Positions 28,033 through 36,465 of a stretch of DNA of 64,000 bases are shown here, in pieces. Origin of the DNA: Dysgonomonas mossii (GTDB taxonomy: Bacteria; Bacteroidota; Bacteroidia; Bacteroidales; Dysgonomonadaceae); NCBI RefSeq assembly GCF_004569505.1, contig NZ_SPPK01000001.1:744001-808000 (forward strand). Reading direction: 5' to 3'. The translations under genes and the position numbers were made by a program. Within the stretch, counting starts at the first letter, position 1; each line of letters begins with the position of its first letter. The notes beneath the pieces are model-generated. The model was not told where the DNA came from. It ran no database searches and worked only from the letters and a program-made list of their open reading frames with translations.

Positions 28033-28854
28033 TTATTTATTGTCAGTTCTGTATGCATCCACAGCTTTTTTAACCGAACCATGTAGTAATAGTAAATGCT
28101 TTGCTTGTTCATAATCCAAGCCTAACTCTTCGGATACCATGCGTGTTCCCCTGTCTACAAGTTTTGCATTCGATAATTGCATGTTGACCATTCGGTTACC
28201 TTTCACCCGTCCTAATTTTATCATGGTAGCCGTAGTGATCATATTCAATATCATTTTTTGACCTGTGCCGGATTTCATGCGCGAACTACCTGTGACATAT
28301 TCAGGGCCAACTATCATTTCTATTGCTATTTCTGCTTCCTGAGCAATAGGCGAATCGGGATTGCTAGAGATGGATGCTGTAAGAATTCCATGTTTGCGAG
28401 CTTCACGTAAAGCTCCTACAACGTATGGCGTTGTACCTGATGCAGCAATCCCAATTACTGTATCTTTATCATTTATGTTGTGAGCTTGTAATTCCGTCCA
28501 GCCCGATTCCATATTGTCTTCGGCTTTTTCTACCGGGTTGCGCAATGCTGTATCGCCTCCTGCAATGAGCCCGATAACGAATGTTTTTGGCATGCCAAAT
28601 GTTGGTGGAATTTCGGAAGCGTCCAATACACCAAGACGTCCGCTAGTACCTGCTCCCATATAGAAAATACGCCCTCCTTGTTGCATCCGGGGTACTATTT
28701 GCGAAACAAGTTTTTCTATTTGTGGTATTGCCTTTTCTACAGCTAAAGCTACTTTTTTATCTTCATTGTTTATGTCTGTCAAGAGTCCAAGTACAGACTT
28801 GTTCTCAAGATTGTCATATAGCGACGGTTGCTCTGTTATCTTTACAAAAGCCAT
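28033..28854 (-). CDS. murQ: N-acetylmuramic acid 6-phosphate etherase
   Basis: MurQ cleaves the lactyl ether of MurNAc-6-phosphate, giving GlcNAc-6-phosphate and D-lactate, the key step of cell-wall sugar recycling. The 273-residue SIS-domain protein has the characteristic GRIFYMGAGTSGRLGVLDASEIPPTFG segment (about residues 60-87; quoted in two parts: GRIFYMGAGTSG and RLGVLDASEIPPTFG), the ASGTTPYVVGAL substrate loop and SRMKSGTGQKM..NMITT near residue 195. It starts 6 bp after the stop of the BadF-type kinase gene, so kinase and etherase form one translation unit. Confidence 0.96.
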   Translation of the reverse strand: MAFVKITEQPSLYDNLENKSVLGLLTDINNEDKKVALAVEKAIPQIEKLVSQIVPRMQQGGRIFYMGAGTSGRLGVLDASEIPPTFGMPKTFVIGLIAGGDTALRNPVEKAEDNMESGWTELQAHNINDKDTVIGIAASGTTPYVVGALREARKHGILTASISSNPDSPIAQEAEIAIEMIVGPEYVTGSSRMKSGTGQKMILNMITTATMIKLGRVKGNRMVNMQLSNAKLVDRGTRMVSEELGLDYEQAKHLLLLHGSVKKAVDAYRTDNK

Positions 28855-28860
28855 GTTGAA

Positions 28861-29718
28861 TTAATTATGTATTGTTTGACATTCGCCTGCATAGTATTTT
28901 ATGAGACCCTCCATCGGAGACTGAGAGATGATACCTACTTTAATATTTAAGTCAGCACCAACTTTGCGTACCAAATCTTTATAATAGTATGCTACCGACC
29001 CGGTGAAATGCACATCATTATTTTTGTAGTCATATTGCATCACATTTTTTACAAAAAAGTCTTTGAAAGCATTGTATACTAGATCATAAACCGTTTTATC
29101 GTGTATATTCTCTACCAAAAACGGTGATAAACTTGCCAAAAAACGATTTGCAAGAGGTTGTCTATATACCATATCCAGAATAGCTGCTGGGGTGAGATCA
29201 AATTCTTTCAGGAATTTTTCTTTCAACCCTTTTGTTAATTGGTTTTTCAGGCATGCTCCTAAGAATAAGCGTCCAAGTACAGCACCGCTTCCTTCGTCAC
29301 CTAATACATAGCCAAGAGGTGAAACGTTCTCAACAATCTCTTCTCCGTCATAAAAACAAGAGTTTGATCCTGTGCCAAGTATGCAAGCGATACCTTTTTT
29401 TGTTCCACATAATCCTTTTGCCGCTGCAACCAAATCACTATTTACTTCAATGTGAGATGTCTTTATGTTATCTGCTATCGCATCTCTTACAATTTTATTC
29501 TTTTCGGGTGATGCACATCCTGCACCAAAAAAATGGACAGAATCTATTGTGTGTCCATTGAGGACGGGGTTAATAACTTTCTTTATTTCTTCACTAATAT
29601 CTTCTCGAGACCGAAAAAACGGATTTGCTCCTTTGGTAGAAATCTGTTTGATCTCTTTAGTACCTTCTACTAAACGCCAATCGACCTTTGTAGAGCCGCC
29701 ATCTGCTAATAATATCAT
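28861..29718 (-). CDS. murK: BadF/BcrA-type amino-sugar kinase, probable MurNAc/GlcNAc kinase MurK
   Basis: The 285-residue ASKHA-fold kinase begins LLADGGSTKVDWRLVEG (phosphate-1 motif) and contains GIACILGTGSNSCFYDG and PLGYVLGDEGSGAVLGR (phosphate-2 and adenosine regions), matching the BadF/BadG family and the murein-sugar kinases described in Tannerella and Clostridium. Phosphorylation of MurNAc at O6 would provide the MurQ substrate made next door. The start overlaps the preceding gene's stop by 4 bp and murQ follows by 6 bp. A paralogue with the same motifs lies at 55973-56821. The symbol rests on this context; GlcNAc may also be a substrate. Confidence 0.85.
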   Translation of the reverse strand: MILLADGGSTKVDWRLVEGTKEIKQISTKGANPFFRSREDISEEIKKVINPVLNGHTIDSVHFFGAGCASPEKNKIVRDAIADNIKTSHIEVNSDLVAAAKGLCGTKKGIACILGTGSNSCFYDGEEIVENVSPLGYVLGDEGSGAVLGRLFLGACLKNQLTKGLKEKFLKEFDLTPAAILDMVYRQPLANRFLASLSPFLVENIHDKTVYDLVYNAFKDFFVKNVMQYDYKNNDVHFTGSVAYYYKDLVRKVGADLNIKVGIISQSPMEGLIKYYAGECQTIHN

Positions 29719-30884
29719 ATTTTAATATAGATTTTCTTTTTATACAATATGTTTCCTATTATCCAATTAAATCCTACAAACAAAAGGGCATATACAAGCG
29801 AACCGAGGTAATTACCCAGATAAGGTTGTAGGCAGATTTGATATATGAAATTTTTTAAATTAATTATATTTCCGTCATATGTAAAAATTATGTTTCCGAG
29901 CAAAATAGAGAAAATACCTGCTGCAACATATATAAATAAAGGATTTACACCGAATGATTCAAAAAATACACTCCATTTTTTATGCCCTTTTATATCAATG
30001 ATCCATATCAGAAGAGCAAGCAACGTTGATGCTAACCCACATGTTGCCAAAACAAATGTAGGAGACCATATTTTTTTGTTAATCGGACAACCGTAACTAA
30101 GTAAAAAGCCCAAGAATGTCATTACCGCTCCGATTATAAATAAACGTTGTATTCGCTCGTTATTGTCTTTGGTTGTTAGGAGAATTTCTCCGCAACAGAA
30201 TCCAATTAGTACGTGGCAGATTGCAGGAATTGTACTTAATAGCCCTTCAGGGTCAATTGCCAAACCGCTATCTTTATACATGTGATTTGTACCCAAAACA
30301 GCTCTGTCAAAGACTGAGATAATATTATCCTCGCTAAAGTCGAATCCGTTGCCAAATAAGAGCAGTAAAAAATATCCAATGAGTGTAACAACTATGATAT
30401 AAGGGATATACTTATGTTTTACAAATATAGCTATCAGAGCTGTAGCACCGTATGTAAGTGCCAGTCGTTGCATAACACCGAGTATTCGGATATGCTCGAA
30501 GTTTGTAATAGCTGTTATAAATCTTTCAAAAAAGCCAATATCTTCACTCGATAGACTATTAAATGTTCTGAATGACAATGAGAGCCAGCCCAATCCAATC
30601 CCGATGAGGAATATAACTACCGTTCTTTTTAGTATTTTGAAGAGTGTAGGCTTGCTGAACTCAAAATTGAATTTTCTTAACGAGACGTAAGTTGATATTC
30701 CCATAATAAACATGAAAAATGGGAAAACCAAGTCGGTAGGAGTTAGTCCATGCCACGCTGCATGTCCCAGAGGCGAATATATATAGCTCCACGAACCCGG
30801 GTTATTTACCATTATCATTCCGGCAATGGTTATTCCCCGCAGTATGTCGAGAGATAGGAGTCTGCTACTTGGTTTTTGAGTCAT
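29715..30884 (-). CDS. HGSNAT/NagX-like membrane acyltransferase (DUF5009 family)
   Basis: This 389-residue protein has about ten to eleven membrane helices and the family signature near the N terminus: RLLSLDILRGITIAGMIMVN followed by HGLTPTDLVFPFFMFIMG. It belongs to the heparan-alpha-glucosaminide N-acetyltransferase-like group, whose human member moves an acetyl group from cytoplasmic acetyl-CoA across the membrane to a glucosamine amine. Its stop overlaps the MurK start by 4 bp, so the two are coupled. A role in re-acetylating glucosamine-type sugars before phosphorylation is plausible but inferred. The conserved histidine in AAWHG could be the acetyl acceptor. Confidence 0.85.
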   Translation of the reverse strand: MTQKPSSRLLSLDILRGITIAGMIMVNNPGSWSYIYSPLGHAAWHGLTPTDLVFPFFMFIMGISTYVSLRKFNFEFSKPTLFKILKRTVVIFLIGIGLGWLSLSFRTFNSLSSEDIGFFERFITAITNFEHIRILGVMQRLALTYGATALIAIFVKHKYIPYIIVVTLIGYFLLLLFGNGFDFSEDNIISVFDRAVLGTNHMYKDSGLAIDPEGLLSTIPAICHVLIGFCCGEILLTTKDNNERIQRLFIIGAVMTFLGFLLSYGCPINKKIWSPTFVLATCGLASTLLALLIWIIDIKGHKKWSVFFESFGVNPLFIYVAAGIFSILLGNIIFTYDGNIINLKNFIYQICLQPYLGNYLGSLVYALLFVGFNWIIGNILYKKKIYIKI

Positions 30885-30928
30885 TTGTTACTTTTTTTAT
30901 ATTGCTTATAATCAAGTATTATGGTGCT

Positions 30929-30949
30929 AAAAGGTGACAAAAGTGACAC
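30929..30949 (-). promoter_or_regulatory. GTCACTTTTGTCACCTTTT motif upstream of the acetyltransferase-murK-murQ genes
   Basis: On the minus strand this reads GTCACTTTTGTCACCTTTT, matching 18 of 19 bases of 18391-18409 upstream of the copper regulator. It lies 45 bp before the start codon, in the 128-bp gap after the first NamZ gene, and contains a direct repeat of TTTGTCAC/ TGTCACTTT units. It may be a regulator site; the factor is unknown. Confidence 0.5.
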
Positions 30950-31012
30950 TTTTTCGGTATGTTTATATTGTAACCTTTTGCTTTGTAATTTTCAAATTGG
31001 TATCTCAAATAA

Positions 31013-32248
31013 CTATTTATATAGATAATATTTTTTTGATGTCTTTTTAAACGGTTCTGTTTCTTTATACCAAAAATCTTTTATATCATCGAATCTATTA
31101 TTCTTAGCAAATGTAAGTCTTACATAGTCACTTCCCGAAACCTGGTCAAACATTCTATAGCGTTTATCATTCGCATTGTCAAAAATAGCTTTGTCAGGAT
31201 ACAATCTAGCTATTTCCTGCATCACATAAAACTGTATTTCGGATAAACGAGCTTTTTCATAATTCATTATATGTACTTGTACACCTTCCAGTTGCTCTCC
31301 TTGTCCTACAGAATAGAACGGTTTCAGATATATTGGTCTGAAATGTATCCCCGGCAAGTGTAATTTGTTAAGATTATCAGCCAGATCGCTGGCTTTGATC
31401 CATTGGGCAGCAAACATCTGGAATGGAATTGTATAACCTACACCGATAGACATATAGCCTAATTCACCTAAGATTCCGGATACGGGATACATAACTGCTG
31501 AAATTGGTTGTGGAATATGAGGTGAAGATGGAATCCATTGCAATCCTGTTTGCTCGTACGTCATTTTACGCTTCCAGCTTTTCATTTTTACTACGTGCAG
31601 TTTACACTGTCTGCTTAGCATATTCTCTCCGTTTAGCAGCAATGCTAATTCACCGCAAGTCAACCCATATACATAAGGTATTTTGAACTGGCTTACAAAA
31701 GAAATAAATTTGTCGTCAACCAATCCGCCTTCAACTTTTAAACCTCCTAGAGGATTTGGTCTGTCGAGAACTACGAACTCCACATTGTTTTCCGCAGCAG
31801 CCTGCATTGCTAGTCCCATTGTACTAATGTAAGTGAACGAACGGCAACCTATGTCTTGTATATCATATACCAGCACATCAATGTTTTTAAGCATCTCGGT
31901 AGAAGGAAAACGTGTTTTTCCATGTAATGAATATACGGGTAATCCTGTTTTCGGGTCTGTTACATTATCTACATGATCTCCTGCGTGCGCATCGCCTCTT
32001 ACTCCATGTTCGGGAGCAAAAAGAGCAACTAACTGTACATTCTTTGCTTCATGAAGAATATCGATGGTAGATTTCATATTATTGTCTACCCCTGTAGGAT
32101 TTGTTATAAGTCCCACACGCTTTCCTTCTAGTATTTTAAAGTTTTGTTCTTTTAAAACTTCGATTCCTGTCTTAATCTTTATCTTCTGTGCGAAGGTTGT
32201 GAAAGAGAACAAGAATAATAGTGATAATATTATCGATACTTTTTTCAT
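31013..32248 (-). CDS. namZ: Exo-beta-N-acetylmuramidase NamZ-like protein (DUF1343/GH171), copy 1
   Basis: The 411-residue protein carries a signal peptide (cleavage after FTTFAQ, residue 20-21) and then the DUF1343 fold: GKRVGLITNPTGVD, LFAPEHGVRGDAHAGDHV, VLVYDIQDIGCRSFTYISTM and VVLDRPNPLGG. Characterised members (NamZ of Bacillus subtilis and Tannerella, family GH171) release terminal MurNAc from the non-reducing ends of peptidoglycan glycans. The EHG and DIQD motifs hold the likely catalytic residues. It is 22 bp after the AmpG-like carrier gene on the same strand. A second copy heads the operon at 39425-40588. Confidence 0.9.
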   Translation of the reverse strand: MKKVSIILSLLFLFSFTTFAQKIKIKTGIEVLKEQNFKILEGKRVGLITNPTGVDNNMKSTIDILHEAKNVQLVALFAPEHGVRGDAHAGDHVDNVTDPKTGLPVYSLHGKTRFPSTEMLKNIDVLVYDIQDIGCRSFTYISTMGLAMQAAAENNVEFVVLDRPNPLGGLKVEGGLVDDKFISFVSQFKIPYVYGLTCGELALLLNGENMLSRQCKLHVVKMKSWKRKMTYEQTGLQWIPSSPHIPQPISAVMYPVSGILGELGYMSIGVGYTIPFQMFAAQWIKASDLADNLNKLHLPGIHFRPIYLKPFYSVGQGEQLEGVQVHIMNYEKARLSEIQFYVMQEIARLYPDKAIFDNANDKRYRMFDQVSGSDYVRLTFAKNNRFDDIKDFWYKETEPFKKTSKKYYLYK

Positions 32249-32270
32249 TGTTGATTACTTTTTATTGTTT

Positions 32271-34121
32271 TTAAGATTCTTTATCCGTTGCTTTACCATA
32301 GCTTGGATTTATCTTCAGTAAAGAAACAGCAATGATCGGAATAATGCTACAGATCATTACCCAAATGAAGAAGTGATTGTATCCTAATTGTTCTTGAAGC
32401 CATCCTGCAAACATACCCGGAATCATAAGGCCTAGAGCCATAAAGGCGGTACAAAAAGCATAATGGGATGTTTTATGTTCCCCCTCAGAGAAATACATTA
32501 GATATAACATATATGCAGTAAAACCAAATCCGTAACCAAATTGCTCAATAAATACACAAATATTTATTATTAATAGATTATCCGTTTGGCTAAAACTTAA
32601 ATAAAGGAATGTTGCAATGGTAAGTAACATACTTAATGTCATTGGCCATAACCATTTCTTTAATCCACCTTTTGCGGCTACCAATCCACCTATAATACCT
32701 CCCAGTGTAAGCCCGATAATACCGATTGTACCGTATACTAATCCAACCTCACCTGTCGTTAGTCCTAAACCACCTACATCTTTTGAATCTAATAGAAACG
32801 GATTAATAAGCTTCAGTAGTTGAGCTTCAGAAAAACGATAAGTGAGCATGAAAAATATAGCAATACCTATTTGTGGTTTCTTAAAGAATGTAACAATCGT
32901 TGTTCCAAACTCTCGTAAGATAGATTTAGTTGTAATGTGCGCATGCGGTATATCCGAATCCGGTTTAGGTAATGCAACTCTGTGGTAGAAGCTGAAAAAT
33001 ATAAATAATCCGGCTAATACAAAAAAGGTGACAGACCATGCAAAAGGGATATTCCCTGATAGACCTTTGTATTCAGCAGAACTAGCAGTCGTTAATTTAG
33101 GATCTATCTGAAAAATAAGATATGCGGGTTTATTCCAGTTATTCTGGTTAAAAGATAGCCGTTCCCCATGTAGCAAAGAAATACTATTATCTCCTCGATT
33201 CATGGTTGTGTTTAAGATCATTTCTTTTCCTTCTTCTGGCTTCTTCGACAACCATATTGCTTGGATAGCAATATTTCCAGTATGATCGGCTTCTGTAACG
33301 TAACGTTTTTCTCCGAAGTTATTTTTTATCCAATTCCCAAAAGGGTTTGAAATGTTTTTTTTCCACCAACCGTCTTCCTTTTTTTTATCTTCCTTTTCTT
33401 TTAATATAAAGCCATTTTTTATGTTTGATTCTGAAACCTTTGTCAGGATAACTGTCAAACTATCTTTATTCACTTTGTGTGTCCCTATTTGTATAATATT
33501 TTTATCTGTAATGAAATGTATATCTCCATCTTGCTCAGTAATATTTTGCACTTTCGGTACAAATAAAGTAGATTGGGAGTATTGAGGGGATGCATCAATA
33601 TTTACTGTAACAGGTTCACATCCCGATGTACTTTCCAGAAAGCCTGCAAGAATAATGAGTACTCCTTGGCCCATAATGATTGCGATACGGAAAAACGTAC
33701 TTCTGATTCCTACGTATTTAGCTTGATCGTTAGAGTTAAGCCCTAACATATAAAATCCATCCGCAGCGATGTCATGTGTTGCAGAACTAAAGGATAATAA
33801 TGCAAAAAATGCTAATGTAGCTTGAAAAAAGAATGGAACAGGTATAGTAAAAGCAATTCCTGCAAATCCGGCTCCAATTAGTAATTGCATCGTTATTATC
33901 CACCAACGTTTGGTTTTCAATAAATCGACAAAGGGACTCCATAAGAATTTAAGAACCCATGGTAGGTACAACCAACTCGTATAAAGCGTTATATCTGCAT
34001 TTGATATGCCCATCCGCTTATACATAATAACAGAAATTGTAACTACAGCAACATTCGGTAGACCTTCAGCTAGATAAAGCGATGGAATCCATGCCCACGG
34101 TGATTTTTTCTTTTCTTTCAT
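32271..34121 (-). CDS. AmpG-like MFS transporter with a large extramembrane insertion
   Basis: The 616-residue carrier starts with an AmpG-type signature (WIPSLYLAEGLPNVAVVTISV) and has about twelve membrane helices. Residues about 166-358 are an insertion between two helices in mid-protein that is hydrophilic and rich in beta-strand-like segments (IHFITDKNIIQIGTHKV, YLIFQIDPKLT), about 190 residues longer than E. coli AmpG would allow. AmpG imports anhydro-muropeptides, so murein fragments are the likely cargo. It lies between SpoIID (25-bp gap) and NamZ copy 1 (22-bp gap). The side of the membrane and role of the insertion are unknown. Confidence 0.85.
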   Translation of the reverse strand: MKEKKKSPWAWIPSLYLAEGLPNVAVVTISVIMYKRMGISNADITLYTSWLYLPWVLKFLWSPFVDLLKTKRWWIITMQLLIGAGFAGIAFTIPVPFFFQATLAFFALLSFSSATHDIAADGFYMLGLNSNDQAKYVGIRSTFFRIAIIMGQGVLIILAGFLESTSGCEPVTVNIDASPQYSQSTLFVPKVQNITEQDGDIHFITDKNIIQIGTHKVNKDSLTVILTKVSESNIKNGFILKEKEDKKKEDGWWKKNISNPFGNWIKNNFGEKRYVTEADHTGNIAIQAIWLSKKPEEGKEMILNTTMNRGDNSISLLHGERLSFNQNNWNKPAYLIFQIDPKLTTASSAEYKGLSGNIPFAWSVTFFVLAGLFIFFSFYHRVALPKPDSDIPHAHITTKSILREFGTTIVTFFKKPQIGIAIFFMLTYRFSEAQLLKLINPFLLDSKDVGGLGLTTGEVGLVYGTIGIIGLTLGGIIGGLVAAKGGLKKWLWPMTLSMLLTIATFLYLSFSQTDNLLIINICVFIEQFGYGFGFTAYMLYLMYFSEGEHKTSHYAFCTAFMALGLMIPGMFAGWLQEQLGYNHFFIWVMICSIIPIIAVSLLKINPSYGKATDKES

Positions 34122-34146
34122 GGTTTTATCCTTCGTATAAATTTAT

Positions 34147-35442
34147 TTAATATAACTTTTCAATAGTTGCATCGATATAATAATGCAACAATATTTGATT
34201 GTATTGATAGCCTTTTTCACCCATCACTGCAGCACCTATCTGGCAAAGGCCGACACCATGTCCCCAGCCGGCTCCTGTTAAGATGAATTGATCATCTTTT
34301 TTGTCGACAGTAAAAGCAGAACTATACAAGTGAGATTCTGACAAAGTACGCCTGATTTCCAATTCTTTGCCGATGGTCATGGTTTTCTTAGATCCTACTA
34401 TTTTCAGCTTGATTAATCGTCCTGATGTTCCTCTTTCTATAGCGATTAGTTCTTGAATTGTTCCGAAATCTATACCTGAACGCCTGTATGCCAATTCGGA
34501 TAATTCTGTTTGGGTGTATACTACTTGCCAACGATAAAAGTCGGTTGTTTCCTGATCATAATTATTCAGAACCTGACTTAATATCTTTTTATCTTGCGTA
34601 TTGCAAAATGCAGAAGGACGAGTATGTATCCATTTTATGGATTCCTGTTCTTGTGTCAGGTCAGGTATATCCTTTGTACTGTCATCATCTCTTAGTTTTA
34701 CTAGGTAGGGGAATTTTGTATCTTCCCAGCAGTTTTGAAACTCTTCGACAATTCCTCCGCAACATTTAGAGAAACGAGCATCGCATATTTTGTTCTCAGA
34801 CTTTAGTACTTGACCTTTGGTTTCTTCTATAGCTTGTTTAACGATATCAATATTTGAGTTGGCTCTTGTTATGCCCTGATAACGCTGACAATGATCGTCT
34901 GCGCATACGTCAAAATTGACGTGGTCTTCTCTATCGTACCAACGAATTCTTTCATCTTCAGTTTCGATGAAAGTGGTATATTTTTCTTCTTGTGCAATAA
35001 TCTCGCGATTTTTTTCTATTTGGGCTAAGAGCCAACTACGAGATATCACTGCGTGAGCTTTTAGTAATTCGAGAGAAGCAGTGGCACTCATCTCGGAAGA
35101 TATAACACTTGTCAGGTAATCTTCTACACTGATAATATTGATTGCAGTGATCGTATCATTCTCTACTATTAGTTTCAATGCTCCTTGAAATTCTTGATCT
35201 TCCTTCCGTTCCCAGTGGAAGTTGATGCCAATTACGACATCTTTAATAGTGAATGATGCATCTTTATGTTTTGGTTCGAAATATAATTCATCATAGGCAC
35301 TTCCATTCCATACGATTTTTCCATCGATGAAAGAAACGGTGTTTTCTCCAGAGGCTTCTTGTCCTTGGTATAAATAGGCATCATTGAGAATAAAAGTTAT
35401 TTTTTTATTCCATAAAATGCCGACACTTACTTTTGGTTCCAT
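34147..35442 (-). CDS. SpoIID/LytB-domain protein without signal peptide
   Basis: This 431-residue protein has the SpoIID domain hallmarks: EDYLTSVISSEMSATASLELLKAHAVISRSW (given as EDYLTSVISSEM and LELLKAHAVISRSW, with catalytic glutamate E117), several cysteines near CADDHCQRY and FSKCCGG, and the C-terminal GWGHGVGLCQIGA. SpoIID of sporulating Firmicutes is a lytic transglycosylase on denuded glycan. Here the N terminus (MEPKVSVGILWNKK) lacks any signal peptide or membrane helix, so the protein appears cytoplasmic and could process imported muropeptides. It overlaps the DUF4922 gene by 16 bp. Confidence 0.88.
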   Translation of the reverse strand: MEPKVSVGILWNKKITFILNDAYLYQGQEASGENTVSFIDGKIVWNGSAYDELYFEPKHKDASFTIKDVVIGINFHWERKEDQEFQGALKLIVENDTITAINIISVEDYLTSVISSEMSATASLELLKAHAVISRSWLLAQIEKNREIIAQEEKYTTFIETEDERIRWYDREDHVNFDVCADDHCQRYQGITRANSNIDIVKQAIEETKGQVLKSENKICDARFSKCCGGIVEEFQNCWEDTKFPYLVKLRDDDSTKDIPDLTQEQESIKWIHTRPSAFCNTQDKKILSQVLNNYDQETTDFYRWQVVYTQTELSELAYRRSGIDFGTIQELIAIERGTSGRLIKLKIVGSKKTMTIGKELEIRRTLSESHLYSSAFTVDKKDDQFILTGAGWGHGVGLCQIGAAVMGEKGYQYNQILLHYYIDATIEKLY

Positions 35443-36380
35443 ACGCTTTGTTTTATCTTATCGGTAATAGACTGCATTTGTTGACTGTCGATACATATCT
35501 CTTTTAATATGAGAGAAATGTCTTCTTTCGTAATTTTTTCAAAATCTTTTTCAAGAGGAGTGATAAATACACCTCCCAAATCTACAGAGGCAGGGCTGAT
35601 TAGCAAATTTTCTTCACCTTCGGCAAAGAAGCAAGACGGACGGTGCTTTTCTCGAGGAAAGATGCAACTGTACCAAATATCATTGTTGTACCAAGTGATG
35701 ATATTCATCATTGGCTCCTGATCGCCTTCTTTTACTTCAAGGAGGTTATACAACAGCTTGAAAAAACGGATGCCTTCTTCTCTATCTTTTGTCTCAATCA
35801 AAAAACAATTTCTTTGATAGTTTTTTAATACAGAAGCCGCTGTTGATTCGGTTGTATATATCGTTTCTTTTGGTAGCGACTCTATGTCATTTTCTATTGG
35901 CAAGAATCCTTTTATCCCCGCCTGAAAATGCGCGTGGTCGGGTGCTGAAGCTCCACATTTAGGGCCATTGTAAAATATAGTATATTTACACAGGCTTTTT
36001 GCCAAGTCGAGCATATCACCATATCTGTTGAAGATAAGTTGATCGGTATGCTCATATGTTGGTATTGTAAAGTGTTCAGGAAAAATAGGAAATGGATTTA
36101 CAAGTATCTGATAGTTTTTGGCAAAGTCAATTCCTCTTTGTTCTTTTGGTAGATTATTTGGACAAAGAAAGCATTTTCTTTCCTGTATGGATTTCGCATC
36201 CACTTTTGCAGCAGATGATTGAATGCGTGCAGGATTGAATTGAACCCTTATTTTAAATCCATCAAAATGAAACTCTTTTGTTTTTACACGGTTAAGAGCT
36301 TCAAAATTTATTCTTGCCAAATCCCATTCTTTCAACTGAGATTGTAATAGTTCTTTTGCTTCTTTAGATGTACGATCCAT
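35427..36380 (-). CDS. DUF4922 protein with a GalT/Apa-like HIT fold
   Basis: The 317-residue cytoplasmic protein contains CFLCPNNLP (C70, C73) and, later, CGASAPDHAHFQAG, a histidine-triad variant H149-x-H151-x-Q153 like that of galactose-1-phosphate uridylyltransferase and Ap4A/GDP-hexose phosphorylases. This predicts a nucleotidyl-transfer or nucleotide-sugar phosphorolysis reaction through a covalent His-nucleotide. It is coupled to the SpoIID gene by a 16-bp overlap and follows the GT2 gene after 85 bp. Its place among MurNAc-use genes suggests an amino-sugar substrate, but none has been shown; I do not assign a reaction. Confidence 0.8.
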   Translation of the reverse strand: MDRTSKEAKELLQSQLKEWDLARINFEALNRVKTKEFHFDGFKIRVQFNPARIQSSAAKVDAKSIQERKCFLCPNNLPKEQRGIDFAKNYQILVNPFPIFPEHFTIPTYEHTDQLIFNRYGDMLDLAKSLCKYTIFYNGPKCGASAPDHAHFQAGIKGFLPIENDIESLPKETIYTTESTAASVLKNYQRNCFLIETKDREEGIRFFKLLYNLLEVKEGDQEPMMNIITWYNNDIWYSCIFPREKHRPSCFFAEGEENLLISPASVDLGGVFITPLEKDFEKITKEDISLILKEICIDSQQMQSITDKIKQSVWNQK

Positions 36381-36465
36381 ATCTTTTTATTTGGCATCAA
36401 AAAATGAGGGCTTTTTCATGAGTCGTAAATCCAACCCTCATTTTTTCAAACTTTTTTAATTACAA

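Noticed and set aside
32271-34121. MFS carrier as two genes joined by a frameshift
   Set aside because: The frame is continuous, and membrane helices flank the insertion on both sides in the order expected for one carrier.
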